From Microdochium bolleyi (lineage: Eukaryota; Ascomycota; Sordariomycetes; Xylariales; Microdochiaceae), in NCBI GenBank assembly GCA_001566295.1, contig KQ964263.1, positions 124,001-188,000 of the forward strand: a stretch of 64,000 nt of DNA, in the 5' to 3' direction. Every line of letters starts with the position of its first letter. Position 1 is the stretch's first letter. The notes under the pieces are model-generated. The model searched no databases. It was not told the DNA's origin and saw only the letters and a program-made list of their open reading frames with translations. Made by a program: the position numbers and the translations under genes. Below, piece by piece: positions 11,969-23,329 of this stretch.

Positions 11969-11993
11969 ATACCCCGTTCAAAACTGGGGGTAT
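11969..11993. repeat. short inverted repeat
   Basis: ATACCCC at 11969-11975 is matched by GGGGTAT at 11987-11993, giving a 7-bp stem with an 11-nt loop in an AT-rich intergenic tract. It could be a transcript-end structure or the relic of a small inverted-repeat element; nothing decides between them. Confidence 0.4.
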
Positions 11994-12290
11994 GCCTAGG
12001 ACCAAAACGCCATGAGACAGTCTGCGCTATGGTCCACCGGACCCGCCCTCGCCTACTCAGATGATGACTGCAGGATAGTTGCTTGGCATACGTGCATGTA
12101 TGCAGCTCAGGCTGGAGGAAGCTTATCCTGTAACAAAGCTTTCCTGCGCTTCGTCCGTTACCCATAAAAAGACGCTACATAACCCGCGGGCCCAGCCTTC
12201 CACACTCCCTTGCAACCTCCTGGCCCTCCCTAACCTCTCAGATAACCTCATTAGGGCTTTTTCCACACATCGGATAAACTGGGGCAGGTC

Positions 12291-14626
12291 ATGGCTTCTA
12301 CGTTGCCCTCACCGCGGCTGCTCATCAAGAGCAGTCTTGCCATCTGGGCGACGACCGCACAAATTGTCCACGCCTTTCCCCGACTGCACGCGAGAGCTTT
12401 GACAGGCCCTGAAGAGCTCAGCGATGCATACGACTACATCGTCATTGGCGGCGGCACTGCCGGCTTGACGGTGGCCGACAGGCTCTCCGAGGACAAAGAG
12501 AGTATGCTGCCATCCCCCATGACCGTCCTCCCTCCTGCCGGGTTGGGATAAGGCTGCTTCGACCTGTTTCACTGACGGCTGATCTCTTTTCCTCTCATAA
12601 CAGCCACCGTACTGGTCATCGAGTCCGGGTCTCTCTCCTCAGCCGACTCCATCAACCTCGTGCGCGATCAGCTCGGCTGGTTCACCGACTTCTCGCTCTT
12701 CCACCTGCTGCAGACGCAGCCCAACCGGGAGCTCAACAACAAGTCCATGATCGCTATCGTGGGCAACGTCGTGGGTGGCAGCTCAGCGGTCAACGGGATG
12801 CAATCACCGCGCGGTACGAGGGCAGAGTACGACCGCTGGGCCGAAGTGTATGGCCCCGGAGGGGAGGGCTGGGGGTGGGAGGGGATGCTACCATTCTTCA
12901 AGAAGGTGAGTGTCGTGGTGACCTGGTTGCTGTGATCGGGAGCTCTTCACTGAACTGGTTTCTTCGTTCCTTGCGAGCAGGGGACGCACAGACAAACGCC
13001 CTCGCAGGCGTCACTTGACGTGATGCCGTACTTTAAAGCGAATCCAGAACCGTACTGGGGCCAGGAGAAATCAACGAAAGTATACACGGGCTGGCCTACA
13101 TTCCAGTTCCCGGGTGTCAGTAAGTGCTTGCATCATCAGCGTGCCGATCGTCTGGGTGATCAGAGGTGGGCGTACTTTCTGACATTCCACAGAGTACCAG
13201 ATCGAAGCCCTCGCACAAGTGCCTGGAGTCGCCTTCCCAGAGGATGCTGGAGCTGGAGAGGCTGGAGTCTATTGGTACCCGAGCTTCTGTAAGTTCTGGC
13301 AGTACTTGCGTCACATAACCACCTGATGACTGAATCTCCGTCCTGTACCAGTCGATGGCGAAGGCTCCTTCAACCGCTCCTACGCCCGCACCGGCCACTT
13401 GGACGGCCTCGAGAGGCCCAACCACCACCTCCTGGCCGATAGCGTTGTCACAAAGATCGAGATCGACGACGACAACCGGGCCACGGGCGTATCGTTCCGG
13501 GGCCGCTACGACGACTCGTTGACGCCGGCGCTCACCACGGTCAGGGCCAAGAAAGAGGTGATATTGTCCGCCGGAACATACCATAGCCCCCATATCCTTC
13601 AACTTAGCGGTATCGGCCCGCGGAAGCTGCTCGAGGAGGCTGGGATCGACGTGAAGATGGACTTGCCTGGTGTTGGGCAAAACTTTCATGATCATACCAG
13701 TGTGAATCTGACTTATGCTTGTAGGTATCATGTCCGCCCTCCCTCTCAAAGTAAGTGCTAACCACTCTGCGGTAATCACAGACAAGAACTTCACGCTCCG
13801 CCCGAACCGGCGCGACGACATGGTCGGCCAGAACCCCGATTTCCTCAAATGGGCCGACGAGCTCTGGGCAGCCAACCACACAGGCCCTTGGTCGCGCTAC
13901 CTCTTCAACGTCGGCGCCTGGCTGCCTCTGACTGTCACAGCGCCCGACGAGTACGAGCACCTCTCCTCCCTCGTCTCCGCCCAGGCCAGCGACTTGTCCA
14001 CCGTCGCCAGCCTGCTCCCCGACGGCCAAGCCTCCGACCCTACCGTCATCGCAGGCCACGCCGCCCGCCTACACGCCCACGCGAGATCCATCCTGTCCCC
14101 GAACGTCGTCTTCTACCAGCAGGGCTTCACGGGCGACGAGCCCAACTTCTATATCACGTACGAGAACCCGCTGAGCACGGGGTACATCAACATCAACACG
14201 TCCAACCCGGCGGGCCCGCCGGTCGTCGACTGGCGCACGTACAGCAACCCCGTCGACTTTGACATCCTGGTCGCCATGGCGCGATTCCACCGCAAGCTCA
14301 ACCTCGAGTCGCCCGTGTACTTGCCCTTTCAGCCCGTAGAGACGGGGCCTGGAGTGGACAACGTGCAGACCCGGGACGAGTGGATCGCCTGGATCCGCGA
14401 GCAGTCGCAGCCCAGCGCGATGCACCCGACGGGGTCGTGCGCCATGATGCCCCGGCACCTGGGCGGCGTGGTGGACGCCGAGCTGCGGGTGCACGGCGTG
14501 ACAGGGCTGCGGGTGGTGGATGCGAGCGTGCTGAACATGCTGGTCGGCGTGAACATCTGCCAGACGGTGTATGCGGTTGCCGAAAAGGGGGCGGACTTGA
14601 TAAAGCAGGCAGCAAGAGGGGTTTGA
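12291..14626 (+). CDS. GMC-family FAD oxidoreductase (AA3-like), six exons
   Basis: Exons 12291-12501, 12604-12905, 12981-13119, 13193-13288, 13352-13720 and 13782-14626 sum to 653 residues in one frame. A hydrophobic N-terminus suggests secretion. The ADP-binding motif DYIVIGGGTAGLTVADRL starts near residue 47. The GMC signature around VVGGSSAVNGM and the second signature (SAGTYHSPHILQLSGIGP) are present. The active-site histidine sits in HPTGSCAMMP near residue 586, followed by the C-terminal FAD-contact segment NICQTVYAVAEKGADLI. The family oxidises alcohols, sugars or aryl alcohols with FAD, passing electrons to O2 or a quinone. Substrate class is not evident. An AA9 LPMO lies about 3 kb downstream beyond an ankyrin gene, and some AA3 enzymes are known to supply LPMOs with reductant or peroxide. 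Confidence 0.93.
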
Positions 14627-14775
14627 TGGGTACTGTTGATTTGCGATGTCATAGAAGTAGGATCAAGACACCACGTAAAATTCAACACGCTCGTCTGCAG
14701 AGGTGAGATAAGAGTCCATGTTTGGGTCAAAGTAGTTCAGTTCACCGTGGTACGTTTGGCGAGGAAAGCGACGGT

Positions 14776-16734
14776 CTAGCCATCCGAACCCACAACAACT
14801 TCTGCGGCCATGTGCGATGTGAGCAGGCCCATGATCATGTCCCCGTCCTCTCCCTGTTGCTGCCTGCAGAAGTCAAGTAGCCCGGGATCACACTCAAGAG
14901 CCTTCGACAAGCTGGCGCCCTTACGCAGCAGCATCTCAACCATAAGAGGCAACTGGCTGCGCACGGCCGCCACCAGCAGGGTCTGCTGCCTCTCGCTGTC
15001 CTCTGGATCCGTGCTCACCAGGTCGACGTCCATGCCGAGATCGATGAGGCCCTCAATACCCGCGGGCCACGATTTGCGCAAGTCCACCCCCCACGGTGGC
15101 GCGACCGGGTGGCCGCCGTGTGCCCCTTCGCCCTGAGAGGCGGCATCAAGCCTCGCGCCATGCTCGACCAGAATCCGTGCAATATCGGGATCATGAGACA
15201 CGGCCGCCATGGCCAGGGCTGTGAGGCCCGCGGGGTCGCACACGTTGATGTCGGCCCCCGCCCGGAGCAGCAACTCGGTGCCCACGCGGCTTCTCCTCGC
15301 GGCGATCAGGAGCGGGGTGTGGCCGTTCTCGTTCCTCAGCTCCAGCTGCGCCTGGAAATCTGCGCTGAGCGATCCGTCGGGCTGCCGGCCGTGGTCGAGC
15401 AGCAGCCCGATGAGCGCCGGGTTCCTGTGCGCCCCGGCGGCGTACGTGAGCACGCCGCAGCCCTGGCTGTCGCGGAGCGTCGCATCGGCGCCCTCGGCCA
15501 GCAGGAGCTTGACCATGTCGTCGAAGCCGTACTCGGCCACACGCATCAGCGGCGTCATCTCCCTCCTCTCGGTCCAGCCGACGGGGTCCTTGCCGTAGGC
15601 GTTGACGTCAGCCCCGGCGTCGAGCAGTGCCCGGAGCAACTCCATCTTGTTCTTCGGGTACGTCACGATCGCGGAGAACAGGAGCGTGTCGCCGCTGTGG
15701 AGGACATCCCGCGCGTCCACGGAGATCCCGAACTCGATCAAGACCTGCAGTATGGCCCGGGAATGGTGCGCCGCCTGCCCGATCAGCCCGTAGCACTGGC
15801 CCTCGGATAGGCCGAGCCACTGCGTGGTGGTGGTGCTGGACTGTGTCGTGTCGGCGCCGCCGAGTCTTTGCCGCGCCACCTCGAGAAACCGCCGGACCAG
15901 GGCGGTGTCCTTCTGGTTGATGGCATGCGTGAGCGCCGAGGCCCCGTAGGAGCCGCAGTGCAGCGGATCCGCACCGCGGGAGAGCAGCAGGTCCACGGTG
16001 CTGTGCCACCCTTTGTACATGGCGAGGTAGATAGCATTGGCGTCCGGGTGGCGGATGTCAGCCCAGCCTCTGCCGCGGAGGTTGAGGATGTTGACGTCGA
16101 CGCCGCCGTCGAGTAGCACGCGTACGGCCGCGTCGTTGCCGGGCAGCGCCGCGGCCGAGAGCGCGGTGAGCCCCTGCCTGTCGCGGCTCTGGAGGATCTT
16201 GGGATACCGGTCTGCGTAGGAGAGCAGAATCTTGAGCATATCGAGCTTGCCTGTGCTGGCCGCCAGTGTCAGCGGTCGGTGTGTCTCGCCCGCGATGCAA
16301 GGATTCGCGCCACGCGCCAGCAGGAGCTCGACCATGGCGGTATCGTTGTTGTTGATGGCGAGCAGGAGCGGCGTCGAGTAGTGCTCGTTGTAGTGAAGTC
16401 CCTTGCCGATCCGGATGCTCGGGTCTGCGCCGAGTCTGATGGCGCGCTCGGCTGTGCGCAGGGCGGCGGGCGAGGCCTGCCCTGCGGCCCACCACAGCGG
16501 CCGGTACTGGTCGGCTCGAGGTGTGGTGCGCATGTATGACTCGTACAGATGGTCTGTCCAGGTCTCATGATGCGTTCGGTTGACCGCGGCGAACGCGAGG
16601 GCGTCCCGTAGGGACAAGTCTTTGGTGATGAGCGCCAGGAGCTCCGGAGGTAGGCCAGACATGAACGTCGAGCCACTGCCGGCCAGCATCGTGGCGAGGC
16701 CGATATCTGTTACCGCTGCGTTTTTCTTTTTCAT
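14776..16734 (-). CDS. F-box-like / ankyrin-repeat protein
   Basis: A single-exon 652-residue protein begins with a lysine-rich leader and an F-box-like helix pair, SGLPPELLALITKDLSLRD (about residues 23-41). It continues as an almost unbroken run of roughly a dozen ankyrin repeats, recognisable from units such as TPLLLAINNNDTAMVELLL and TALSAAALPGNDAAVRVLL. Ankyrin arrays bind partner proteins. With an F-box, the fungal precedent is a substrate adaptor of an SCF ubiquitin ligase. Targets are unknown. The start at 16734 follows an untranslated leader; a second in-frame Met a few residues on is equally possible. It is convergent with the GMC gene (150 bp). Confidence 0.85.
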   Translation of the reverse strand: MKKKNAAVTDIGLATMLAGSGSTFMSGLPPELLALITKDLSLRDALAFAAVNRTHHETWTDHLYESYMRTTPRADQYRPLWWAAGQASPAALRTAERAIRLGADPSIRIGKGLHYNEHYSTPLLLAINNNDTAMVELLLARGANPCIAGETHRPLTLAASTGKLDMLKILLSYADRYPKILQSRDRQGLTALSAAALPGNDAAVRVLLDGGVDVNILNLRGRGWADIRHPDANAIYLAMYKGWHSTVDLLLSRGADPLHCGSYGASALTHAINQKDTALVRRFLEVARQRLGGADTTQSSTTTTQWLGLSEGQCYGLIGQAAHHSRAILQVLIEFGISVDARDVLHSGDTLLFSAIVTYPKNKMELLRALLDAGADVNAYGKDPVGWTERREMTPLMRVAEYGFDDMVKLLLAEGADATLRDSQGCGVLTYAAGAHRNPALIGLLLDHGRQPDGSLSADFQAQLELRNENGHTPLLIAARRSRVGTELLLRAGADINVCDPAGLTALAMAAVSHDPDIARILVEHGARLDAASQGEGAHGGHPVAPPWGVDLRKSWPAGIEGLIDLGMDVDLVSTDPEDSERQQTLLVAAVRSQLPLMVEMLLRKGASLSKALECDPGLLDFCRQQQGEDGDMIMGLLTSHMAAEVVVGSDG

Positions 16735-17382
16735 CTTGGCAATCCGCTATTTACCATTGAAAGAAAATTGAATGCTGCAAATATTGCAGACCATCGTGAA
16801 TTCCAACCGACTTATAACAGAGTATCCCCGGACCAGGCAACAGTAGCGGAAAGGGGGTGAGAGCGCTTATGTAAGCACACACGATAAGATAAGAGTTCCT
16901 CGGGTCATAGTCACATTATGGATGGCATTGATTCTCGAGCTGCTCTTGATCGTTGATACAAGAGGCCCGAGGAGAGTATGCCGTGTTGGGAAGGGAGATG
17001 GAGGCCAACTTTTTGTCATACATGCCCCGACTATGGTTCAGGTGGACAGCAACGCACACAACGATGTGAATCAAACCACGCGTAGGCGAACGCTAATGCC
17101 ACATGATGGGTATATCCGGCTGCTATTCGATATGTAAGAGCAAAAAGAAGGACTTGTGAACTATTGGATATGTCCATCCCAGAGTAATGCTTCCGTAACG
17201 TCGTTAATTATGCCCAGCGAAGGGCCTTGTGCCTCAGCATGGAAATCGTCCGCACGCCATCGCCAGCCACCACCTAGCGTCCGACACGTTCACCCCGCAG
17301 TATGCGCGACGCTTTGTGGCCCATCCAGGCTATCTTCCTTACTACCGCAGGCCCACAGCCCTTCTCAAGTTCAATAGAGCGT
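16735..17382. other. intergenic region between ankyrin and LPMO genes
   Basis: No supported gene is seen. It should contain the ankyrin promoter and the LPMO 3' untranslated region. Confidence 0.4.
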
Positions 17383-18072
17383 CTAGCACACCAGCGGGTT
17401 GCCGCCGGGAGCCTTGTAGTTGGTAGGCACGGGGTAGTAGATGTTGACGAGCAAGCCCGGGTCGGAGGACTTGTAGGATCCGGGGAAGGACAGGAGGTTG
17501 CTGGGCGTGCTGCCCGAGCCACCGGAGACCCTGACCTGGGTGCACGAGATGTACAGCTGGGCGCCGTTGGTGGAGCTGGCCGAGTGCAGGCCGATGTGCT
17601 CGAAACGGACGAGGTACTCGCCATTAGGGATACATTTGGGGATCGTCAGGGTGACGGAGGAGAGGCCGTTGTTGGGCCACTCGAGGCCGGAGCCGACGAC
17701 CTTGGGCTGGTCCTGGTACACCTTGAACCAGACGGCACCCTTGCCGTCAAAGGTGGCCGCCGAGCCAGAGGGGGCCTTGGCCATGTAGATGTTGAGCGGG
17801 CCCGGGTGGTAGATGTTGGGCGCGATGCCGAAGGTCATGGTGCCGCCGGCGGTGACGGCGAGGGTGCTGGCCGACGACGAGCCGGGGTTGCGCTCGTAGC
17901 AGGTCATGGCCGACGACGAGACGTCGGTCACGGGGCCGTTGGACTGGAAGTTGGATGTGATGCGCGTGAACTGCCAGTCGGCACCGGAGACGCCGTTGGC
18001 GCTGGCACGAGGGATCGTGTAGTGGGCCTGGGCGGCTGAGCCCAGCAGCAGAAGGGAGGAGATAAACTTCAT
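17383..18072 (-). CDS. AA9 lytic polysaccharide monooxygenase (GH61)
   Basis: This is a complete 229-residue single-exon gene. The signal peptide ends in AQA, leaving the mature N-terminal histidine (residue 17) that forms the copper histidine brace. The second brace ligand is His89 in IYHPGPLNIYMAK. The secondary-sphere His163, Gln172 and axial Tyr174 lie in the segment from HSASSTNG to AQLYISCTQVRV. The enzyme would oxidatively cleave cellulose or related beta-glucans outside the cell. There is no carbohydrate-binding module or linker; the protein ends shortly after the catalytic domain. All catalytic residues are intact. Confidence 0.95.
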   Translation of the reverse strand: MKFISSLLLLGSAAQAHYTIPRASANGVSGADWQFTRITSNFQSNGPVTDVSSSAMTCYERNPGSSSASTLAVTAGGTMTFGIAPNIYHPGPLNIYMAKAPSGSAATFDGKGAVWFKVYQDQPKVVGSGLEWPNNGLSSVTLTIPKCIPNGEYLVRFEHIGLHSASSTNGAQLYISCTQVRVSGGSGSTPSNLLSFPGSYKSSDPGLLVNIYYPVPTNYKAPGGNPLVC

Positions 18073-20854
18073 GATGAACTGCAGGGTTTCTTAATCCGAC
18101 TTTGGGCAATTGATCGTCGTTCTGGATGTTGATGGGCAGCTCAGCTTCGCAGATCCGTGATGGGAAATGGAGCGGCCTCGTGGACTTTTATGAGTCCCAC
18201 GTTGATCATTCTGCCCCCCGTTTATCAAGACCGTGTTGCAGATGTCAGCACTTCCATAGTAGATGTGACTCGGCTAAATGGCCCGTGGGCCAATGGCGGC
18301 GACAAAACTCGGAATTGTAAATGGGATTGCCACGGCGGCATCCGGCCCATGCGGTGCGTTGTTGCGACGCTGCTAATGGCCGACAGTGGGACGAGGTTGC
18401 AACGATCGAGTCAGCGGTCGTGGTGCAAATTGCATGGTCTTATGATTCTCCTTGCGCTGTTGCGCTTCCTTGTCTGGGCGTAGGGCGACTGCCAGCCTCG
18501 GCGACCCTCCATCCGAGTTGCGGTTTTGAGCATCTCGTTTCGGACAAAAGGTCCGTGACCACCGCGTCTTGGCTCCGCATGACCCGGCGACGATGACGTA
18601 GCGATAGCACTTTCGGCGTGCAGCTTAGATGGCAAAAAAGAAATGGTCAACAGCAATTGGGCTTCCGCATCGTATTCTATTTTGATGCGGTCCCAAGTAT
18701 CTTGATCTGCAGAATTGTTTCCTGTTCCATCGCGTTTGGTTACTCTGGCTAGCGAGGACGGGGCCAAGGGCGGATCATGATACGTGCAGGCACGCTCCAT
18801 CCCGTGCTCTGTGAGTTCTTCAAGTACCGCTTCCACTACGGCTCTGTGAACGGGACTCCCGCGCCTTTTTAGATGATCCGCTCTGTCAGCTGTTCGTTTT
18901 ATAACCGGGATTCGCGGTACAGAATAAGCACCAGGTCAAGCGTTAGCTGGACTGGCCGTCATTGTCCCAAGCACCGGCACATTTCCAGCTTCAATCAGCT
19001 CACAGGCGTGCAGTCGCTGACCATCAGTCAGTTCCTTCATGTAATAGCATGGACAGAGAGATCGCGAGCTGCGTGGATCACGTGAATAAGAACGCTGCCT
19101 CGTTTGAGGCGTCTGACACCGTGGGACCCCCCTTCTGGTGACGGTGCAGTCTGGCTTATTCGTCACCGACGACATTCTCTTTTCGAGTTATGTTCTCTCA
19201 GGCGTACGGCGGGGTGTGTGTTAGCGGTTTTGCTTGGTCCGCCCTCATCGTTTGCCACGTGCTGTTGAGGACAACTATTTCGACAGCCCAAACCTAGGGC
19301 ACACGCCAGACTCGTCCCCAACAAGACCTGAGTAGGCGCCACCCCAGTCCTTACAATTGTCTTGGTCCATGTCCAGAACAGTGTAGTAGGAGACTTGGTC
19401 TCAATTGCCACGTGAGTTTTCCAGGTTGCACTAGCCTTGGAAGACACACCCAAGTACTTGTGCACTCGCGACAGCGCTCCGGAAAGTAAGACATTGTTCA
19501 GACCGTCCCCGCATGGGGCAAGGCGTTGGTGAAATATGCTTTGCTGTGCCATGGTCTTTTACCGCCACATTTTGCCCCCTCGTCACGAATCGCGTCTGAA
19601 CCGGGGTCCATCGCTCCGGAGCCGCATGAACGTTATGAGGGAAAATTATGGCTTGTTGATATGGGGAGAAGTGCAAGAAGCTGTAGCGTCATCGACCTTG
19701 TCCTCGTCTTCAAGAATGTCTATAAGGGATAGCGCTCGCAGCGTGTCATATACAATCCATCTACATCCGCAATCTATTCAGCCTGTCTCACGGCGCTAAA
19801 ATCCTAGCCAATTTTTCGACAGCTCGCATTTGGGATCTGGGGCCATCTGGCCCGGACGGACTTGCACCCAACAACCACTTTATGTTAGCGGAAGGCCCAA
19901 AAGAGTCCGGCAGAGAGTCTATTCCACGCGATAATAGTCTCACACAGTCTATCACCGTGTTGTTCCGCCACTTTCTATTTGTAAAGTCCAGATCGTGCAA
20001 GACCCCTCGCAGTTTTTGAGTCAGTCGAGACTGTTGTGACACGCGACGGCTCAGACGTCCCTGCCCGCCCCAAAGCCAACAAGCTGAACAGAACATGATC
20101 TTTGCGCATTGGGAGACGTGATACTGGCAAACATTAACCTTGTGTATTTGCTCGGTGGGACCTGAATCAATTGGAACCAGCCTCGTGCGGATAGCACGAA
20201 GGATTCAATTGGACAGGGAGCGCGGAGCAATCTACACGACGCCTACAACATTACACGGCACAGTTCAATGTAAACTTCTTCCGCTACTGGTGACAACGAC
20301 TGCGCCTTTACATTTCCCGTGTTGAACTGGTAGCACGACTTTGCCACCACTGGTTTGGGAGCTTATGAGGAGCCACGCAAGGGCCAGGCCGCTCTTGTTG
20401 TGCGTTCGACCCTGCGCTTTGTCTCACCCTTACAGCTCTCAGCCCAAGCGTGAGTATTAGCGTTTAGCTGCACCTGCCATTCTCTCAGCCTCTGCCACCA
20501 GTACCGATGCGAACAGCTCTAGCCCCGTTCGGGTAAGTAGGGAAGGCAAAAGGCCTGTGATCTAGATCAATCAACTCCGCAAAGTCTGGACTGTCGCGTG
20601 AAAATGTGTGTGCGGGGTGGTCAAGATTGCTGAATTCCATGTCCAAGGTGACAATCTGCGTTCGAAACTCGAGTGAGGCCAATCGCTATATAACTATCTG
20701 GTAGACCACCCCCGGCCCAATTGAGATTCTCTCGACATCAATCGATATCACTGGACCACAGTGCCACAGGCCTTTAGAAATCTACCCTCTCTCCTACGGT
20801 CAACACTATTTGTGACACTCTCATATCACACACAACATCACCACCACTACCACG
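18073..20854. other. 2.8-kb intergenic region with no supported gene
   Basis: I see no recognisable gene. Two minus-strand frames with true ATG starts (19163-19552 and 19788-20096) have mildly protein-like composition but no motif. CCAAT and TATA-like sequences near 20679-20694 probably belong to the following secreted-protein gene. Confidence 0.45.
20685..20694 (+). promoter_or_regulatory. CCAAT/TATA-like core promoter of the small secreted-protein gene
   Basis: GGCCAATCGCTATATAAC combines a CCAAT box with a TATA-like element about 165 bp before the start codon at 20855. Assignment is by position only. Confidence 0.35.
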
Positions 20855-21457
20855 ATGAAGTTTCCCCTCTCCACCCTCGTCCTCGCCTGCATCGCTTCTA
20901 CCGCGGTGGCCGCACCTGCTCCGGCCGACGAATCCGCCGCAGCTGCCGATATCATCATTGGTACCAAGTCGAAGTTCTTCCTCCTTCTGCAGTCCAGCGA
21001 CAACCGCGTGACGGGCAAGTGCGTGACCGCGCTCTACGCGGGCGCAGGCCTGGCCGACGCCGTCATCACGCAGTGCGGGTCCGCACCGCCCAAGGACTAC
21101 ACCTTCACCAGCAAGAACGGCACGATCAGCTACCTGGGCTACGGCGGGCCGACCAAGGCGGCCGTTCGCGCGAAGTCGGGTTGGCCCAGCAACAGCTGGG
21201 GGCCCGTCAGCATCAACGTCAACGACCCGGGCTCATCGTTCACGTACACCAAGGCCGGCGGGTTCGTGCAGAACGTCGGCGACGGCAGCCCCGTCAACGG
21301 CCTGGGCTTCCTGGCGTGCCAGTGGGCGCACAAGGGCCAGTTCCAGCTGTTCGCGCTGGGCGACAAGACGGCGCCAGTGCTGGCAAACTGCGCCAAGGTC
21401 AAGGTGGTCAAGGGCTGCTACAACTCCGACTCGGGCTGCATCAACAACGCCTTCTGA
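20855..21457 (+). CDS. small secreted protein of unknown function
   Basis: A 200-residue single-exon protein starts with a clear signal peptide (KFPLSTLVLACIASTAVAA) followed by a short Ala/Pro-rich propeptide-like stretch. The mature part is rich in Gly, Ser and aromatic residues. It contains YAGAGLADAV and CQWAHKGQFQLFAL, which remind me of a fungal secreted family with a GAGLNDAV-type motif (DUF7907-like). That resemblance is from memory and unverified. About six cysteines in the mature part (including two near the C-terminus) could form disulfides. A cell-wall or effector-like role is possible; nothing in the neighbourhood points to a function. Confidence 0.82.
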   Translation: MKFPLSTLVLACIASTAVAAPAPADESAAAADIIIGTKSKFFLLLQSSDNRVTGKCVTALYAGAGLADAVITQCGSAPPKDYTFTSKNGTISYLGYGGPTKAAVRAKSGWPSNSWGPVSINVNDPGSSFTYTKAGGFVQNVGDGSPVNGLGFLACQWAHKGQFQLFALGDKTAPVLANCAKVKVVKGCYNSDSGCINNAF

Positions 21458-23329
21458 TCCATGGGTCGAGTATCGACTTTTCAACATTCTTGTCACTTTT
21501 AATTCTTGTGGCTTTGACTTCAGCATACGTAGGAAGTTTCACTGTATTTAGTGTTCCTGGGGCTGTGGTGCTATTGTATATACGTCAGGAGAGCATTCCT
21601 CTCCCACGACATCATACATTCAGTAATGGAGAACTGTGAAATATTCTTGCTGAACTTGCTCGCGTACACGTAGTCTTGGCTGGCCGTGTTGTTCCCGCCC
21701 GTCGGCGTGTGGCACATGACCCCGCTGGTTGCTCGCCGTACCCCGACTCGGACACCCCTTTCGCCGGCGCTCATCACCATATCCAGGTCCTGCCCGAGGA
21801 CACAGCATGGCTACAAAGGCTACACAGGCTACTCCCGCCAGTTGCCAATGGCGCACCCAAGTCCCGCCAGACTATGCCGACTGACCCTGCCACAGTTCTC
21901 AAGGGCCAGGCAAGCCCGGGACGCTTAAGTGGGACGAAGATATCATCAGTCTAGCTCGGCAGTTTGAGACGACAATGACGACAACAAACTGTCTGCAAGT
22001 CTATACCATCTCAGGATATTCCTCAGTGACCAGTTGAACGACTGTGCGTCATTCAAAATGCCTGGAACCTGTGGTATCGATGGTATGCAACGATCTGAAT
22101 CCAAGGCACCATCAAACAGCATCAGATACGTGACGGCCATTTCGTATGGGACAATGGGCGTTACTAGCATCTTGGAGTCGAGCTCATCAGCACCCTGGTG
22201 AACCAGCACTTAGGAAAAGTCACGGAGTGACGGCGCTAAGCGTTACCGCCTGTTTCGCTAGTAAGTCACTCTCTCCCTAAGTTGAGACCCATGGACTGAG
22301 ACACCATGACTCCAGATTCCGCGGAGCAGGGATGGGCGATAATCGCGATTTGCACGGAAAAAGACACATCGCTTGTTCTGGATAAACCGGTTGAGGACAA
22401 GGCAGTTCCACTGATACGATTGTGCTCCAGCTATGCTGTGTGAGCGTACCTAGATTGGATTGGGGATGCAGATACATGTAGAGATCTATTGCACCATCAT
22501 TCGCTGTCGGACTGGCAGCAGCAAGATTGCAGAACTGTCTTTTTTGGTGTAATGTATTCATATGTGTAGTATGGAGGATTCGATGCGGTCCATGCGATCG
22601 CAATGTGAACCATCGACCTCTGAAGTTCCCTTCCACTCACAAGAAGCTCAAGTTTCTGCATTCTTTCCACGCTACAATTTACTAGTAGCAGGCATTCCTC
22701 AGAACGCGAGCACCATAGGGGACTCTCGGACATCAGCTGAAAATCGCCCAACATCTCAACTCGACTCGGCCGACCCTAGCTTGGCGGGCGGTACACTTCC
22801 GCGCCAAGACCGCCGTGGGGAACAGCTCCAACGCCGTGCATGCCGAGTCAGCGCACAACGAGTCGCAGGCGATGACTCGACTCGGTTCTCGATAACAACT
22901 CACCAACGGGAAGCCAGAGACCCTAAGTCGCCAAGCCAGCCCGGTGGACCACCCACAAGGTTCCCCGCGTCGTATGCTCCCGACTTCCAAGCCGATAGGC
23001 GCTAATGGGACATCGCTGCCGACCTCGGGCCCTATACGGTGGTTATCTGTCACGCTCAAGCCCTGTCAAGCTCCTGCATATCGGTACAACGACATCCAGC
23101 CGCAACGCCCTGTAGTTCCGTGCCAAGGAGCTAATGTCGTGAGTGGAATGATATCGTGGGGTATGGGGTGAGAGGCCGGATAAGCACAACCCGCACAGGT
23201 TCAAAAGCCGGGGTTCGTCCGCGAGGGATCGGCGTTCTCTGCGGTCTTGCAAAAGGACACAAACAAAACAGCTAAGCTCTTTCCCGCTGCCAGTTTGCAT
23301 CGCCCTCGTAACAAGACCGGCCAGTGAAA
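21458..23329. other. 1.9-kb intergenic region
   Basis: No supported gene is present. The minus-strand frame 21946-22209 reads fairly protein-like but has no ATG at its left end and no known motif; it might be a decayed exon. The right part should be the MFS promoter. Confidence 0.4.

Larger units (their letters stand above)
11046..12290. other. intergenic region with minisatellite and AT-rich tract
   Basis: This gap holds the 3' end of the M28 gene, the 9-bp tandem repeat at 11739-11855, an AT-rich stretch around 11895-11970, a short inverted repeat, and the promoter side of the GMC gene. No protein-like frame is present apart from one passing through the repeat, which I reject. Confidence 0.5.

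Noticed and set aside
18411..18836. 141-codon minus-strand frame upstream of the LPMO
   Set aside because: It begins at a non-ATG codon and no family is recognisable.
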